A DNA stretch of 38,453 nucleotides from a virus. Shown piece after piece: positions 14,618 to 22,768 of this stretch (positions are counted from its first letter, which is position 1; every line of letters starts with the position of its first letter). A program made the position numbers and the translations under genes. The notes beneath the pieces are model-generated. The model saw nothing but the letters and a program-made list of their open reading frames with translations, was not told where the DNA came from and ran no database searches. Location: IMG/VR virus record IMGVR_UViG_3300046689_000435, positions 1 through 38,453 of that record; one strand, 5' to 3'.

Positions 14618-15441
14618 GCGATGCCTCCCGGGTCGCGGTCGCCCTGCAGCAGTTGCAGCGCCCGGTTCGGCACGGCGTAGCCGAGGCCGGGAATCGGCTC
14701 GGTCACCAGGAAGTCGTCACCCCCGCCGGCCGCGGGCAGCGCCCGCGATCCGCCGAAGTAGGTCCGCCACAGGTGCTGGAGGATCATCTTTCCGCCCAGC
14801 GTGATGTTCGCTGCGACCACCCGGCGCCCCGCCTCGTACACGACCCGGTACGGGCCGCGCCAGATCGGCAGCATGTCGGTGCGCCGCAGCACGCCGGTGT
14901 CGGTGTCGACGTCGATGACGCCGACCGGGATGGGCAACTGCCAACTGCTCACCCCTGTGATCGAGGTGACCGACAGGACCGGCGCAGTGTGCAGCGCCAT
15001 CCGGTCGGTGCCGCCGTGCGCGATCTGCGTCACGGTGCGGCGCGCCACGGCGCCCACGTAGAACTCCACGCACTTGGTGGTCGCCTCGATGCAGGCCCGC
15101 AGGTCGTCGTCGTTGATGTCGGACTGCTTGCCCAGCTTGTTCTTGGCGTCGGCCAGGGAGAACAGCGCGGGCGGCACAGCTTCGCGCACGTCCATGGCGT
15201 CGGTGTACGCGCACGCCGGGCCGGTGAACACCCAGCGCACCGAGTGCAGTCCGGGCTGCTCGGTGACGTAGTCGACGCTGTACTGCCCGGTGGCGGCCGG
15301 CGGGTTGGTCACCTCGGGGGTGGCGGTCGTGCCGTCCGGCAGGGTGATGGTCAGCGTGGCGGTGGCCGCGTTGGCCGGCGCCCCGGCGCCATCGGTGCAC
15401 GTCGCCGTGAGGCGGGCGAGGTCGCCCAGATCGAACGGCAC
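14614..15441 (-). CDS. Head-tail connector (Gp6-like) with N-terminal beta domain
   Basis: 275 residues from GTG at 15441 with GGGAGG five bases upstream. Residues 1-85 form a beta-sandwich-like domain (RLTATCTDGAGAP, ATATLTITLPDGTT, GQYSVDYVTEQPGLHSVRWV). From about residue 90 comes the connector part: LADAKNKLGKQSDINDDDLR, then a helix with TTKCVEFYVGAVARR, as in phage Gp6/Gp15-type adaptors that form a ring beneath the portal. The extra N-terminal domain may face the capsid exterior. Confidence 0.75.
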   Translation of the reverse strand: MPFDLGDLARLTATCTDGAGAPANAATATLTITLPDGTTATPEVTNPPAATGQYSVDYVTEQPGLHSVRWVFTGPACAYTDAMDVREAVPPALFSLADAKNKLGKQSDINDDDLRACIEATTKCVEFYVGAVARRTVTQIAHGGTDRMALHTAPVLSVTSITGVSSWQLPIPVGVIDVDTDTGVLRRTDMLPIWRGPYRVVYEAGRRVVAANITLGGKMILQHLWRTYFGGSRALPAAGGGDDFLVTEPIPGLGYAVPNRALQLLQGDRDPGGIA

Positions 15442-15452
15442 GACAGCCTCCC

Positions 15453-15779
15453 TTACTTGCTCGCGCCGCCGGCGGTCTCCTGCGGCTTGCTCTGCGCCGT
15501 GTTCTCCTTCGGCGCCGCAGCCTTCTTGCCGTCGAGGTCTTCCAGGGCCTCGGCGTATGGGCCGATCGCGTCGGTGGCCTGGCCCGCCAGGCCCTCGTTG
15601 CCGGCCTTCTGGTGGTCGGCGGCCTCGGCCTTCAGTTCCTTGATGCGGTCGCTGATCTCGCCGCGCACCCGGGTGATCTCCTTGCGGACCTGCGCGGCGC
15701 GTTCCTTCACGCCGTGCATCTCGTATCGGGCCAGCTCGTTGCAGTAGCCGGTCAGTTCGGCCACCAGGTCGTGACTCAT
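15453..15779 (-). CDS. Small helical capsid-region protein
   Basis: 108 residues, ATG at 15779 with GGGGAGG nine bases upstream. A long charged helix (YCNELARYEMHGVKERAAQV to DRIKELKAEAADHQ) is followed by a disordered Lys/Ala/Pro tail. No family recognised. It lies between the major capsid and connector genes, where decoration or accessory head proteins are often encoded; the strongly helical composition does not settle the role. Confidence 0.65.
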   Translation of the reverse strand: MSHDLVAELTGYCNELARYEMHGVKERAAQVRKEITRVRGEISDRIKELKAEAADHQKAGNEGLAGQATDAIGPYAEALEDLDGKKAAAPKENTAQSKPQETAGGASK

Positions 15780-15809
15780 GGCGGTGTGCCTCCCCGAGGC
15801 AGGGTTGGG

Positions 15810-15841
15810 CCCGCGGCGGCCCGGAGCACGGCCGCCGCGGG
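15810..15841 (-). terminator. Hairpin after the major capsid gene
   Basis: CCCGCGGCGGCC (15810-15821) pairs with GGCCGCCGCGGG (15830-15841) around eight bases, 12 bases past the capsid stop. The same 12-bp stem recurs at 25462-25505. It probably limits read-through so that capsid mRNA is most abundant. Confidence 0.6.
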
Positions 15842-15852
15842 AGTGGTGGGGG

Positions 15853-17331
15853 TCAGAACCCGGCGGCCGGGATCATGCCGGTGCCGGACACGACCGAGAT
15901 CGCCTTCGGCAGGCGGTCGGGCATGAACGCGAAGTAGTTGTAGATCTGGAAGCGGATCTGCAGCGTCCCGGAGAGGACTTCCTGCAGCACGCGGGTGCGC
16001 ATGCTGCCCTCCCACAGGTAGACGTCCGGGGTGCGGACGGTCGCGATGCGGGTCTCGTTGGTGCCGGCGCCCAGGTTCGAGGGGATGTTGCCGTCGAGGA
16101 TCACCGGGGTGCCGAGGGTCAGGCGCCCCACGGGGCCCTCGGAGACCTGTCCGGAGGAGATCGCCAGCGGGTTCAGGTCGCCCGGGCCCTGCTCCGGCAG
16201 GAGCAGCGGGCGGCCGTTGGCGTCCAGCTGGGCGTTCGCCCAGTACCAGATCGACGGGGTGCAGAACGTCGCGGTCGGCGGCATCTTGCGGTTCGTCGCG
16301 ACCTGGGAGACGGACTGGACCCACGGCACGTACATCTCCGCCAGCGTCGGGCTGGCGTCGGTGTAGGTGATGGCGTTGACGCCGGAGACGTTCAGCAGGC
16401 CGGTGGCCTGCCCGTTGGATCCGGTGCCCGTCCACAGCTGGGTGTCCAGCTTCTGGTTGTAGTCCGCGGTCAGGTCCGCGAACGTCACCTCGTCGAACGA
16501 GATCGGCGACTGGTCGAGCAGCTGCATCGCCACGTCCTGCTGACCGGCCAGGGTCCGCACCGGCGCGGTCACGAACGAGTCGGTCATGTCCGTGGACGTG
16601 ACGGCTGCGGCGTCTGCGGTCTGCACGCCGACCGCCGTACCGCTGGCGATCTTCGGCAGGTTGATGGAGTCGGTACCCTCCGGCAGCGTGAAGTTCGGCA
16701 CCGCGTTGGCCAGCGGCCGGCCGTACCGCGGCAGCTCGATGTACTGGTCGATGAGCCACAGCGGCGGCACGAAGTAGCCGCCCTGCCCGTCGGTCCTGTT
16801 GGGGTTGGTGCGGCGCTCGAACACCGACTCCAGCTGTTCCTCGGACACCCCACGGATGCCCCGGACCTCCTTGCGCGCGAGCTCGGCACGCCGGCGCTCC
16901 CGCTTGGGCATCTCCACGCGCAGCTCGGTCTCGTGAGACTGCAGGCGCGCCAGGGCGGCCTGGTCGCCGCGCATCTGCGACTTGGCCAGGTCCATGAAGT
17001 ACGACTTGCCGTTGCCGCGCTCGTAGGTCAGCGGCTCGGACACGGTGATGGCCGGGCCGCCCTCGCCACGGGCGTACTGGGCGCGGATCTCGGTGGCCTT
17101 GGCCTCGCGGGCCTCGGCCTGCTCGGCCTCGGTCACCCGGGCCTGCAGCTCCTCGACCGCGCCGTCGTGGGCCTTCAGCGCGTCGCGGGCCTCGGTCCAC
17201 GCGCGCTTCTCGTCGTCGGACAGGTCACGGTTCTCCCGGGTGGGCACCTCGATGGCGGCGTCGACCGCGGCCTTCAGCGGGGCCCGCTGCTCCAGGAGTT
17301 CCTGCATCTGCTTGCGCAGGAAGGCGAGCAT
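15853..17331 (-). CDS. Major capsid protein, HK97 fold, with fused scaffold domain
   Basis: 492 residues, ATG at 17331 with AAAGGAG six bases upstream. Residues about 1-120 are a charged coiled coil (LSDDEKRAWTEARDALKAHD), the delta-type internal scaffold removed by the prohead protease. The HK97 coat domain follows: GGYFVPPLWLIDQYIELPRY (N-arm), STDMTDSFVTAPVRTLAGQQ, LTADYNQKLDTQLWTGTGSN (E-loop and spine helix), and a C-terminal strand LSGTLQIRFQIYNYFAFMPD. It follows the protease and portal in the standard order. Confidence 0.94.
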   Translation of the reverse strand: MLAFLRKQMQELLEQRAPLKAAVDAAIEVPTRENRDLSDDEKRAWTEARDALKAHDGAVEELQARVTEAEQAEAREAKATEIRAQYARGEGGPAITVSEPLTYERGNGKSYFMDLAKSQMRGDQAALARLQSHETELRVEMPKRERRRAELARKEVRGIRGVSEEQLESVFERRTNPNRTDGQGGYFVPPLWLIDQYIELPRYGRPLANAVPNFTLPEGTDSINLPKIASGTAVGVQTADAAAVTSTDMTDSFVTAPVRTLAGQQDVAMQLLDQSPISFDEVTFADLTADYNQKLDTQLWTGTGSNGQATGLLNVSGVNAITYTDASPTLAEMYVPWVQSVSQVATNRKMPPTATFCTPSIWYWANAQLDANGRPLLLPEQGPGDLNPLAISSGQVSEGPVGRLTLGTPVILDGNIPSNLGAGTNETRIATVRTPDVYLWEGSMRTRVLQEVLSGTLQIRFQIYNYFAFMPDRLPKAISVVSGTGMIPAAGF

Positions 17332-17464
17332 GGCTCGCTCCTTTCGGATGGGGGATGGTTCGGTGCGGGCCTGCGTGGCCGTTCGGGTGGTGCCCCAGGT
17401 GGTGGCGCGCCAAGGCGCGCTCCGGCGTGAGGTCCGGCGCGTCAGGGGTGCAGGCGGTGTGCGG
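17332..17464 (-). other. Intergenic segment between protease and capsid genes
   Basis: 133 bases with no credible gene. It contains the hairpin GCGCGCC-AA-GGCGCGC (17405-17420) and the capsid ribosome site. The length suggests an extra promoter or an mRNA-processing leader for the capsid, but I see no clear -10/-35 pair. Confidence 0.35.
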
Positions 17465-18142
17465 CTACAGGGAGTCCGTCAGGGCCCGGTACAGGCCCAG
17501 CGGATGCCTTGCGGCCGCAGGTTCGGGTTCCGGCTCCAGGCGGCGCTGCAGGCGCTCCAGAAGCGCCCGGGCGTCCTGCTCTTCGAGCCGGTCGAAATCG
17601 GCGGCGCGCATCGCCGGGGCCACGCTGGTGGCCGGGTTCGCGCCGAAGTTCACCACGGAGACGTCGCCGCGGTGCAGGTCCACCTCGAGGATGTCGCGCT
17701 GGTCGTAGTCCGGGGACCACATCTGCCGGGTCACCCGGAACGCGAACGACATCTCGTCCACGTCGCCGTCGCCGATCGCGGCGAGCATGTCGCCGACGTC
17801 GCCGCGGGCCGGGTTCACGTCGGCCTCCATGTGCAGGCCCGTGCTGTCCTCCGACAGCCGCAGCGACCCGGCCTTGGTGTACGCCATGGACAGGCCGCCG
17901 TGATTCAGCAGCAGCTGCACCTGCGGGGTCTCCGACAGCGTCTTGGCGAACGAGCCCTGCCGCACGACCTCGCTGTAGGAGCCCAGCCAGTCCCACATCT
18001 CGAACGGCGACTCGGTCACCGAGGCGTAGCCCTCGATCGTCGACGGGCCGCCGGCCGCGGCGGCAGCGCGGACCTCCAACTGCACCGGGTAGGCGCGGCG
18101 GATGATGCCGCCTGGCTTCGCGCGCTCGCTCTTGTCGCCCAT
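17465..18142 (-). CDS. HK97-family prohead maturation protease (S78/U35)
   Basis: 225 residues. ATG at 18142 overlaps the portal stop (ATGA). Motifs in order: IEGYASVTESPFEMWDWLGS, PQVQLLLNHGG with the likely catalytic His, LHMEADVNPARGDVGD, and VDEMSFAFRV with the likely nucleophile Ser. DILEVDLHRGDVSVVNFGAN completes the herpes-protease-like fold. It digests the scaffold part of the coat protein during head maturation and then itself. The Arg/Glu/Pro-rich tail after residue 190 is probably removed. Confidence 0.9.
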   Translation of the reverse strand: MGDKSERAKPGGIIRRAYPVQLEVRAAAAAGGPSTIEGYASVTESPFEMWDWLGSYSEVVRQGSFAKTLSETPQVQLLLNHGGLSMAYTKAGSLRLSEDSTGLHMEADVNPARGDVGDMLAAIGDGDVDEMSFAFRVTRQMWSPDYDQRDILEVDLHRGDVSVVNFGANPATSVAPAMRAADFDRLEEQDARALLERLQRRLEPEPEPAAARHPLGLYRALTDSL

Positions 18143-19308
18143 CACTTGCCTCCCAGCACGCCCACGGTCGCCGTGTCGACCACCTGATTCGGTTCCTCGC
18201 CCCAGGCCACCGGCCCGAGGTCGTTCTCGTCGCGGATCTCGTTGACGTTCTTGATGCGGTTCTGCAGCTCGATCGCCTGCGCCTTGATGCGCGTCAGCAG
18301 GTCGGTACGGACCAGGCCCGACCGGTCGAACTTCACGACCGAGCGGCGGGTGGGCAGCAGCGCCGACAAGGACCGCTCCAGGCGCACCAGCCACGGGTCC
18401 ACGGCATAGGTCAGCAGGTCGATGGAGCGCTGCTCGATGTTGGCGTAGGTCAGCGACCCGCCCGTCTCGTACCCGAAGATCTCGGCGAAGCCGGGCCCGA
18501 AGATCCGGCAGCACTCCGTGGAGGTGTAGTTGTTCGTCTCCAGGAACTGCGACTCGTTCGGGCTGATCTGGATCGGCTGGTACTTCCAGCCGGCCCCCAG
18601 CACCGCGGGCTCCCGGCGGCCGTGAATCGCCGCCATGAACCGCTGCTTCGCCGTGTCGGCCTTCTTCTGGTCCAGCGCCGTTTCACTGGTCAGCACCCCG
18701 GAAGGGTGCGCGCCGTCGGTGAACCACTGCGCGCCGAACTGCATCGCGGAGATGCCGGTACGGATCGTCAGCGCCTGCAACGCGATCGGCGACAGCCCCA
18801 CGACCTGCCCCGGCGCGGTGTGCAGCCGCTTGTGCCACACCTGATCGCGGGGCACCGTCTGACCGCCGTACCGCCACTCAACGGCGCCGTCCTGGCCCAC
18901 GTAGGGCTGCACCGAGTCCGGGTGCTGCAGCACCACCTGCCGCGGCAGGCCTGAGCGCGGATCCTGCTGAGCGATCGTGCCGTAGACGTTGCCCCGCAGC
19001 ATCGCCGAGTAGATGTACGACCAGCACCAGTCAGGCGTGCCGTACCCGTCACCGCCGATGTCGGCCAGCCACGCCGGCAGGTCCGCGCGCTCCCGCTCCC
19101 GCGGGTAATACTGCAGCTCAAGGGTCTCCGCGATCGTCGCGACCAGGTTCACGCACGCCCAGACCGCGATCTTCTGCAGGCTCGACTCGGTGCGCGACAG
19201 GTCGATGTGCGCGTAGTTCAGGCTCTGGACCTGCGAGTTCGGCGGAATCGGCGGCGACGGGAACGTCACCGCGGATCGGCGCTCCGGGCGCCCAAACAGC
19301 ACACTCAC
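18142..19308 (-). CDS. Portal protein, HK97 family
   Basis: 388 residues from GTG at 19308 with GGGAGG six bases upstream. Characteristic segments: KIAVWACVNLVATIAETLEL, MLRGNVYGTIAQQDPRSGLP, LQHPDSVQPYVGQDGAVEWR, VWHKRLHTAPGQVVGLSPIA and ANIEQRSIDLLTYAVDPWLV. The portal is a dodecameric ring at one capsid vertex through which DNA is packaged. It lies directly between a small membrane-like gene and the protease. Length is normal for the family. Confidence 0.93.
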   Translation of the reverse strand: MSVLFGRPERRSAVTFPSPPIPPNSQVQSLNYAHIDLSRTESSLQKIAVWACVNLVATIAETLELQYYPRERERADLPAWLADIGGDGYGTPDWCWSYIYSAMLRGNVYGTIAQQDPRSGLPRQVVLQHPDSVQPYVGQDGAVEWRYGGQTVPRDQVWHKRLHTAPGQVVGLSPIALQALTIRTGISAMQFGAQWFTDGAHPSGVLTSETALDQKKADTAKQRFMAAIHGRREPAVLGAGWKYQPIQISPNESQFLETNNYTSTECCRIFGPGFAEIFGYETGGSLTYANIEQRSIDLLTYAVDPWLVRLERSLSALLPTRRSVVKFDRSGLVRTDLLTRIKAQAIELQNRIKNVNEIRDENDLGPVAWGEEPNQVVDTATVGVLGGK

Positions 19309-19520
19309 CTCGGCCTCCCTCTATGCGGCCAGCGGCTCGCAATCTGGTCGGCGAGCAGCAGCCCGCCGGCCGTCAGCGGCCCGCCAGGGGGCCACGCCCA
19401 CGACGCGCCCCAGGCCAGCAGGCCCACCGGGATCAGGCCCGGCAGCGCCCGCCAGACGGCGCCCACAGCCAGGCCCGCGATGGCGGCCGCGCGGACCTTC
19501 CACGGCTCCGTGTCGGCCAT
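19305..19520 (-). CDS. Small membrane protein between terminase and portal
   Basis: 71 residues, ATG at 19520 with GAGGGG upstream; its stop overlaps the portal start (GTGA). One or two hydrophobic stretches (IAGLAVGAVWRALPGLIPVG, then LLAWGASWAW) with basic ends. No family recognised. Small genes at this site are seen in other actinophages; a membrane or head role cannot be chosen from sequence. Confidence 0.6.
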   Translation of the reverse strand: MADTEPWKVRAAAIAGLAVGAVWRALPGLIPVGLLAWGASWAWPPGGPLTAGGLLLADQIASRWPHRGRPR

Positions 19521-19530
19521 GACGCCCCTC

Positions 19531-21063
19531 TCACCAGATGTTGTCGAGGGGGTCGACCTCGACGTCGTCACCGTGCTCCGCGAGCCCCCACAGCGCGTTC
19601 GTCGCCGCGACCAGCGGCGAGATGTCCACGGACACGCCGCGGCGCGCCCACGCCCACGCGTCGCCCAGCGGGCGCTTCTCCGCCCCCGCCAAAGCGCTGC
19701 CCATCGGCGCCTCGTCGCGGTGCGCGATCGCCTGCTCGGCGACCGCGTCGAAGAACTGGCCAGCCGCCTGGGCGACCTGCCGTGCCTTGGGCTGGACCAC
19801 GACCAGGCCGTCGTGCTCGACGCCGTCCTCGTCCGTCCACGCCTTCTCCAGCTCCGGGATCAGCGACCCGGCAGGGCCGCCCGGGTCCACGACCCACGCG
19901 CACGGCCCCCACTTCACGTGCAGGGCCCTGGCGCGGGCCACGACCCAGCCGATCGCCGGCCGGTGGTCGACGACCTCCACGGCCCGGCTCTCGCCATACA
20001 CGCCGGCCGCACAGATCGCCGCGTGCGACCGCTCCGGCGTGGCGTCGATGGCGAACGCCACCGGGCTGCCCGGGTTCGCCTCGGCGTCCGCCAGGGACCG
20101 CCAGGCGTCCTCCCCGATGACCTTCCACGTGTCCTCCCGGTCAGCCGGATACTCGCCCACACCGAGCCGCTCACGGGCGAACGGCCCAGGGCCCAGCGAC
20201 AGCTGCTCGTTCGCGATGTGCTGCCGGGTGATGCGGATCCCCATCGCCGGATTCGCGCGCGCCCACGACTCCGGCGCGTCCGGCGCGTCGTGCTCGGCGC
20301 AGTTCTGCGGGCATTCGTCGACGTGGGGGTCGACGGACCACTCGAAGTACGCCAGGGACGGGTCAGGCTCGCCCGCCTCCATCGCCGCCAGGGCCCGGCG
20401 GCGCAGCCTGCCCAACTGCAACGACGGAGCGCCGATCCCGGCGCTGCCCAGGTACCAGATCTGCGGGTTGGGCACAGCGGCCATGGTCGGCATCAGGGCC
20501 GCCATCGCCTCATCGCCCAGGATCATCGCCTCGTCCAGGACGTTGCAGTCCCCGGTGAAGCCCCGGCCGGAGCCGCCCGAGCGGGCCAGGAACCGAAGCA
20601 CCTGCCCGGTCACCAACTCGATCGCTTCCTCGCCGGTCGTCCGCCGCACCCGAAGTACGCGTTTCCGCAGGTCAGGGCACCCCATGATGAGCTGCTCGAT
20701 CCGGCGGAACGCGACAATGCTCGTCTTGAACTCGTGTGCGCTGTGCAGGATCAGCTTCTCGCCGAGCAGGAACAACCCGGCCAGTTCCCTGGCCTCGATC
20801 ACGCCGCCCTTGCCGTTCTGCCGCGGCACATTGACCGCAACCTCGAACGCGGCCCAGGCACCGTCGGCCCGCTCACCCAGACCGATGTCAAGGACGTGCT
20901 GCTGCCACGGATCGAGCTGCAGGCCAGCCAGTGCTGCCAGCTCGGCAGCCTCCTGGCCGCTACTCGACAGGAACGGCGGCGCCGTCTGCACCCGCGGCCG
21001 CTGCGAGCCGAGCGGCACGCTTACGGCGCTCCTCTCGCTGAGCAGAGAGGTCATCGACGCCAT
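19531..21063 (-). CDS. terL: Terminase large subunit
   Basis: 510 residues. ATG at 21063 has GGAGGGGG close upstream; ATG at 21054 is an alternative. The ATPase domain shows Walker A VPRQNGKG (79-86), Walker B NVLDEA (174-179) and a coupling-type segment IWYLGSAGIG. The nuclease half begins about residue 335 with FAIDATPERSHAA (acidic metal ligand), then WVVDPGGPAGSLIPEL and a final acidic ISPLVAATNALWGL region. It cuts concatemeric DNA and pumps it into the prohead. Its start lies 104 bases inside the preceding gene. Confidence 0.93.
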   Translation of the reverse strand: MASMTSLLSERSAVSVPLGSQRPRVQTAPPFLSSSGQEAAELAALAGLQLDPWQQHVLDIGLGERADGAWAAFEVAVNVPRQNGKGGVIEARELAGLFLLGEKLILHSAHEFKTSIVAFRRIEQLIMGCPDLRKRVLRVRRTTGEEAIELVTGQVLRFLARSGGSGRGFTGDCNVLDEAMILGDEAMAALMPTMAAVPNPQIWYLGSAGIGAPSLQLGRLRRRALAAMEAGEPDPSLAYFEWSVDPHVDECPQNCAEHDAPDAPESWARANPAMGIRITRQHIANEQLSLGPGPFARERLGVGEYPADREDTWKVIGEDAWRSLADAEANPGSPVAFAIDATPERSHAAICAAGVYGESRAVEVVDHRPAIGWVVARARALHVKWGPCAWVVDPGGPAGSLIPELEKAWTDEDGVEHDGLVVVQPKARQVAQAAGQFFDAVAEQAIAHRDEAPMGSALAGAEKRPLGDAWAWARRGVSVDISPLVAATNALWGLAEHGDDVEVDPLDNIW

Positions 21064-21277
21064 CCCCCTCCGACTTCACCGGTGCCAGTTTTCGAAGATC
21101 CAGGAGCAGAGCCCGCAGGTCGCGGGAGACGACGGCGGCCGCTGTCGGCGCATCGGTCTCGTCGAGGTGCTGCGCAAGCTTCAGGGCGGCCGCGGCCAGG
21201 CCCGGGGCCGTCGTCTCGCCGTCCAGTTCGCCGATCTCCTGGCGCACCGACTCCTCAATGACGCCCACAGCGACCAC
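20960..21277 (-). CDS. terS: Probable terminase small subunit
   Basis: 105 residues from GTG at 21277; GTG at 21268, with GGGGTGG ahead of it, is a real alternative. Mostly helical (GLAAAALKLAQHLDETDAPT, VVSRDLRALLLDLRKLAPVK) and ending in a basic, alanine-rich stretch. Small terminases recognise the packaging site and are helical. The gene directly precedes and overlaps terL, the normal order. No clear helix-turn-helix is visible, so the call depends mainly on context. Confidence 0.6.
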   Translation of the reverse strand: MVAVGVIEESVRQEIGELDGETTAPGLAAAALKLAQHLDETDAPTAAAVVSRDLRALLLDLRKLAPVKSEGDGVDDLSAQREERRKRAARLAAAAGADGAAVPVE

Positions 21278-21450
21278 CCCCGGTGTGACGTAGCGTCACC
21301 CGCGCAGACCGTCACGTTGAGTGAGCATCACTAAAAGTTGAGTTCGGCTTTCTCGGTCAAGATCGCCTTTCAAAATCGCCGCGCAAAAAATCGGGCGAGA
21401 AGGGCTTGTGGGTCGCCCGGGAAGGCACTCAAAGAATGGGCCCGGGCTCT
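21278..21450 (-). promoter_or_regulatory. Low-GC control region upstream of the terminase genes
   Basis: 173 bases without a gene. On the minus strand TTGACC (21360-21355) stands 18 bases before TTTTAG (21336-21331), a modest promoter. Nearby are the inverted repeat GTGACG-TAG-CGTCAC (21285-21299), another CGTCAC (21310-21315) and A/T runs at about 21369-21390 that stand out in this genome. Late promoter, operator and packaging (cos or pac) site are all possible here. Confidence 0.35.
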
Positions 21451-21891
21451 TCACCACTGCCTCGACGGCCTGGCCGCGACGATCGCGGTGCGGGCCGGCC
21501 GGTAGCGGTCGTACCAGCGGGTGACCACACCCATGAGTGCGGGCTGGCGCATGGCGGCGACTCTTTCGGTGACGATGGAGCGGCCTGGGTCGACCACCAC
21601 GATGCGGGCGGCGAGTCGCTTGTACTTGGCCATGGCCTTGGGGTTGGGCATGGAGTGGATCAGGTAGACGTCGGTGTCGTCGAGGTGCTGGCAGGCTTCG
21701 TCGATGGCTGCGTAGCGGGCTCGGTGGGCGACCTTGGTCAGTACCTCGCCGTGGTTCCAGCTGGGTGCGGCGCGCGCGGTGAGAGCCAGGGCGATGCGGT
21801 CGAGGTCGATGACGACGTCGCCTTGCTTGGCGTGTGCCTCGATCCACGTGGACTTGCCTGCGGCCGGCGGCCCGGTGATGACGTACAGCAC
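21451..21891 (-). CDS. P-loop kinase (AAA_33 / zeta-toxin-like fold)
   Basis: 146 residues from GTG at 21891, four bases after the preceding gene. It begins with a strand and Walker A, LYVITGPPAAGKST (GxxxxGKST at 7-15), followed by DVVIDLDRIAL and a basic lid-like region with RERVAA-type arginines (ARIVVVDPGRSIVTERVAAM). This matches small nucleotide or polynucleotide kinases found in many phages, which repair DNA/RNA ends or phosphorylate nucleotides. No partner antitoxin is evident. The substrate cannot be told. Confidence 0.75.
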   Translation of the reverse strand: MLYVITGPPAAGKSTWIEAHAKQGDVVIDLDRIALALTARAAPSWNHGEVLTKVAHRARYAAIDEACQHLDDTDVYLIHSMPNPKAMAKYKRLAARIVVVDPGRSIVTERVAAMRQPALMGVVTRWYDRYRPARTAIVAARPSRQW

Positions 21892-21894
21892 GGC

Positions 21895-22101
21895 TCACCC
21901 AGGGCCCAGTGACTCGACCAGGGTGTGCAGGTCGCACACGCCCATGCCGACACAGCAGCAGTCGGAGGGAGCGATGAGCGTTCGGGCGTGCTCCTGCACG
22001 GCGGCGGCCATGCGTTCCGCGACCTTCTGCCGGTCGAACACGAGCTGGAACATGTCGACGCCGCGCAGCTGCTGGTCGAGGATCTCGCTCAACGTGGCCA
22101 T
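21895..22101 (-). CDS. Small hypothetical protein with Cys cluster
   Basis: 68 residues, ATG at 22101 with GGAGG five bases upstream. An amphipathic N-terminal helix region (LSEILDQQLRGVDMFQLVFD) is followed by CCCVGMGVC, four cysteines that could hold a metal. No family recognised. It overlaps the upstream small membrane gene by 13 bases. Confidence 0.55.
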   Translation of the reverse strand: MATLSEILDQQLRGVDMFQLVFDRQKVAERMAAAVQEHARTLIAPSDCCCVGMGVCDLHTLVESLGPG

Positions 22102-22256
22102 GAACGCCTCCGAGTGGCCACGGCGCGTGCTGCGAGCCTGGCCTGGGCGCGGCCGTGGACGTAGCCGACAGCGAAGCAGGCGGCCAGCAGGAGGACGCCC
22201 AGCGCGAGGGGCAGGGCGTAGGGCGAGGCCAGGGCGTGCAGGACGCGTTCGGTCAC
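22089..22256 (-). CDS. Tiny single-span membrane protein
   Basis: 55 residues from GTG at 22256 with AAGGAG seven bases upstream. Residues about 12-34 are a clear transmembrane helix (YALPLALGVLLLAACFAVGY), followed by a basic tail. It fits exactly between neighbours and has a good ribosome site, so it is probably real. Role unknown. Confidence 0.55.
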   Translation of the reverse strand: MTERVLHALASPYALPLALGVLLLAACFAVGYVHGRAQARLAARAVATRRRSWPR

Positions 22257-22275
22257 GGGCGTGCTCCTTGTCTGG

Positions 22276-22392
22276 TCACCACTTCCGCGGGAGCCGGCCC
22301 ACCCGGGCTCGGTGCCGCTTGATCAGGTAGGCGGTGGTGTTCCACGCGGCGGTGACGACCAGGGCGACGCCAAAGAGGGTGAGCAGGTGCAT
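22276..22392 (-). CDS. Tiny single-span membrane protein
   Basis: 38 residues, ATG at 22392 with CGGAG upstream. A transmembrane helix (LLTLFGVALVVTAAWNTTAY) is followed by a basic tail IKRHRARVGRLPRKW. It is the second of two consecutive genes of the same design in this spot. Confidence 0.5.
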   Translation of the reverse strand: MHLLTLFGVALVVTAAWNTTAYLIKRHRARVGRLPRKW

Positions 22393-22412
22393 GGGGTGCT
22401 CCGGTGGGTGGG

Positions 22413-22682
22413 TCACCAGTCCCGCGAGGGGCGGGGCTGGGCGTGCTCGGTGCGGTTGCCTCGGGCGCTGTTGCAGTGGCGGTGTGCGGGCCGGGCGTTG
22501 GCCGGGTCGAGCAGGCTGCCGCCTTTGCTGAGCGGGACGAGGTGGTCGAGCGTCCAGGACCATGCGCTGGTCGCTGGCAGCGTGTCGTCGATGTTGTGGC
22601 CGCAGCGCCAGCAGGGGCCGCCTTGGGCCCGTACTGCGGCGCAGAGCCGCCTGTATGGCCTGCCGTTGCGGGGGTTGCGCAT
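22413..22682 (-). CDS. HNH endonuclease
   Basis: 89 residues, ATG at 22682 with AGGGGG upstream. Motifs: CWRC (Cys24, Cys27) of the zinc knuckle, LDHLVPLSKGG with the catalytic His47, and NARPAHRHCN with Asn62, His69 and the last zinc ligand. Small stand-alone HNH proteins encoded beside terminase genes are needed for efficient cos cleavage in several siphophages. Here it is first in the operon leading to the terminase. A homing role is possible but its place favours packaging. Confidence 0.85.
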   Translation of the reverse strand: MRNPRNGRPYRRLCAAVRAQGGPCWRCGHNIDDTLPATSAWSWTLDHLVPLSKGGSLLDPANARPAHRHCNSARGNRTEHAQPRPSRDW

Positions 22683-22703
22683 GGCCACCCCCTGACACGG
22701 CGA

Positions 22704-22733
22704 AGGCCCCGGCTGACCAAGCCGGGGCCTTTC
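22704..22733 (-). terminator. Hairpin ahead of the HNH gene
   Basis: AAGGCCCCGGCT pairs with AGCCGGGGCCTT around GACCA, with flanking T residues on the plus strand. It lies between the stop of the small helix-turn-helix gene (22794) and the HNH gene, so it would end early transcripts arriving from higher coordinates. Confidence 0.65.
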
Positions 22734-22768
22734 GTTCGACTGCGGACACACCTGGTCCGCTGCAAGGA

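Noticed and set aside
19207-21334. Two long plus-strand frames (684 and 598 codons) opposite the terminase genes
   Set aside because: Shadows of the terminase genes; composition is Arg/Pro/Ser-rich and non-protein-like.
21406-21912. A plus-strand frame opposite the P-loop kinase
   Set aside because: The minus strand has a proper Walker A and gene coupling; the plus reading has no motif.
21451-22101. Toxin-antitoxin pair (zeta-like kinase plus small partner)
   Set aside because: The kinase lies in a packaging-region operon, the neighbour has no antitoxin-like DNA-binding region, and phage end-processing kinases have the same Walker pattern.
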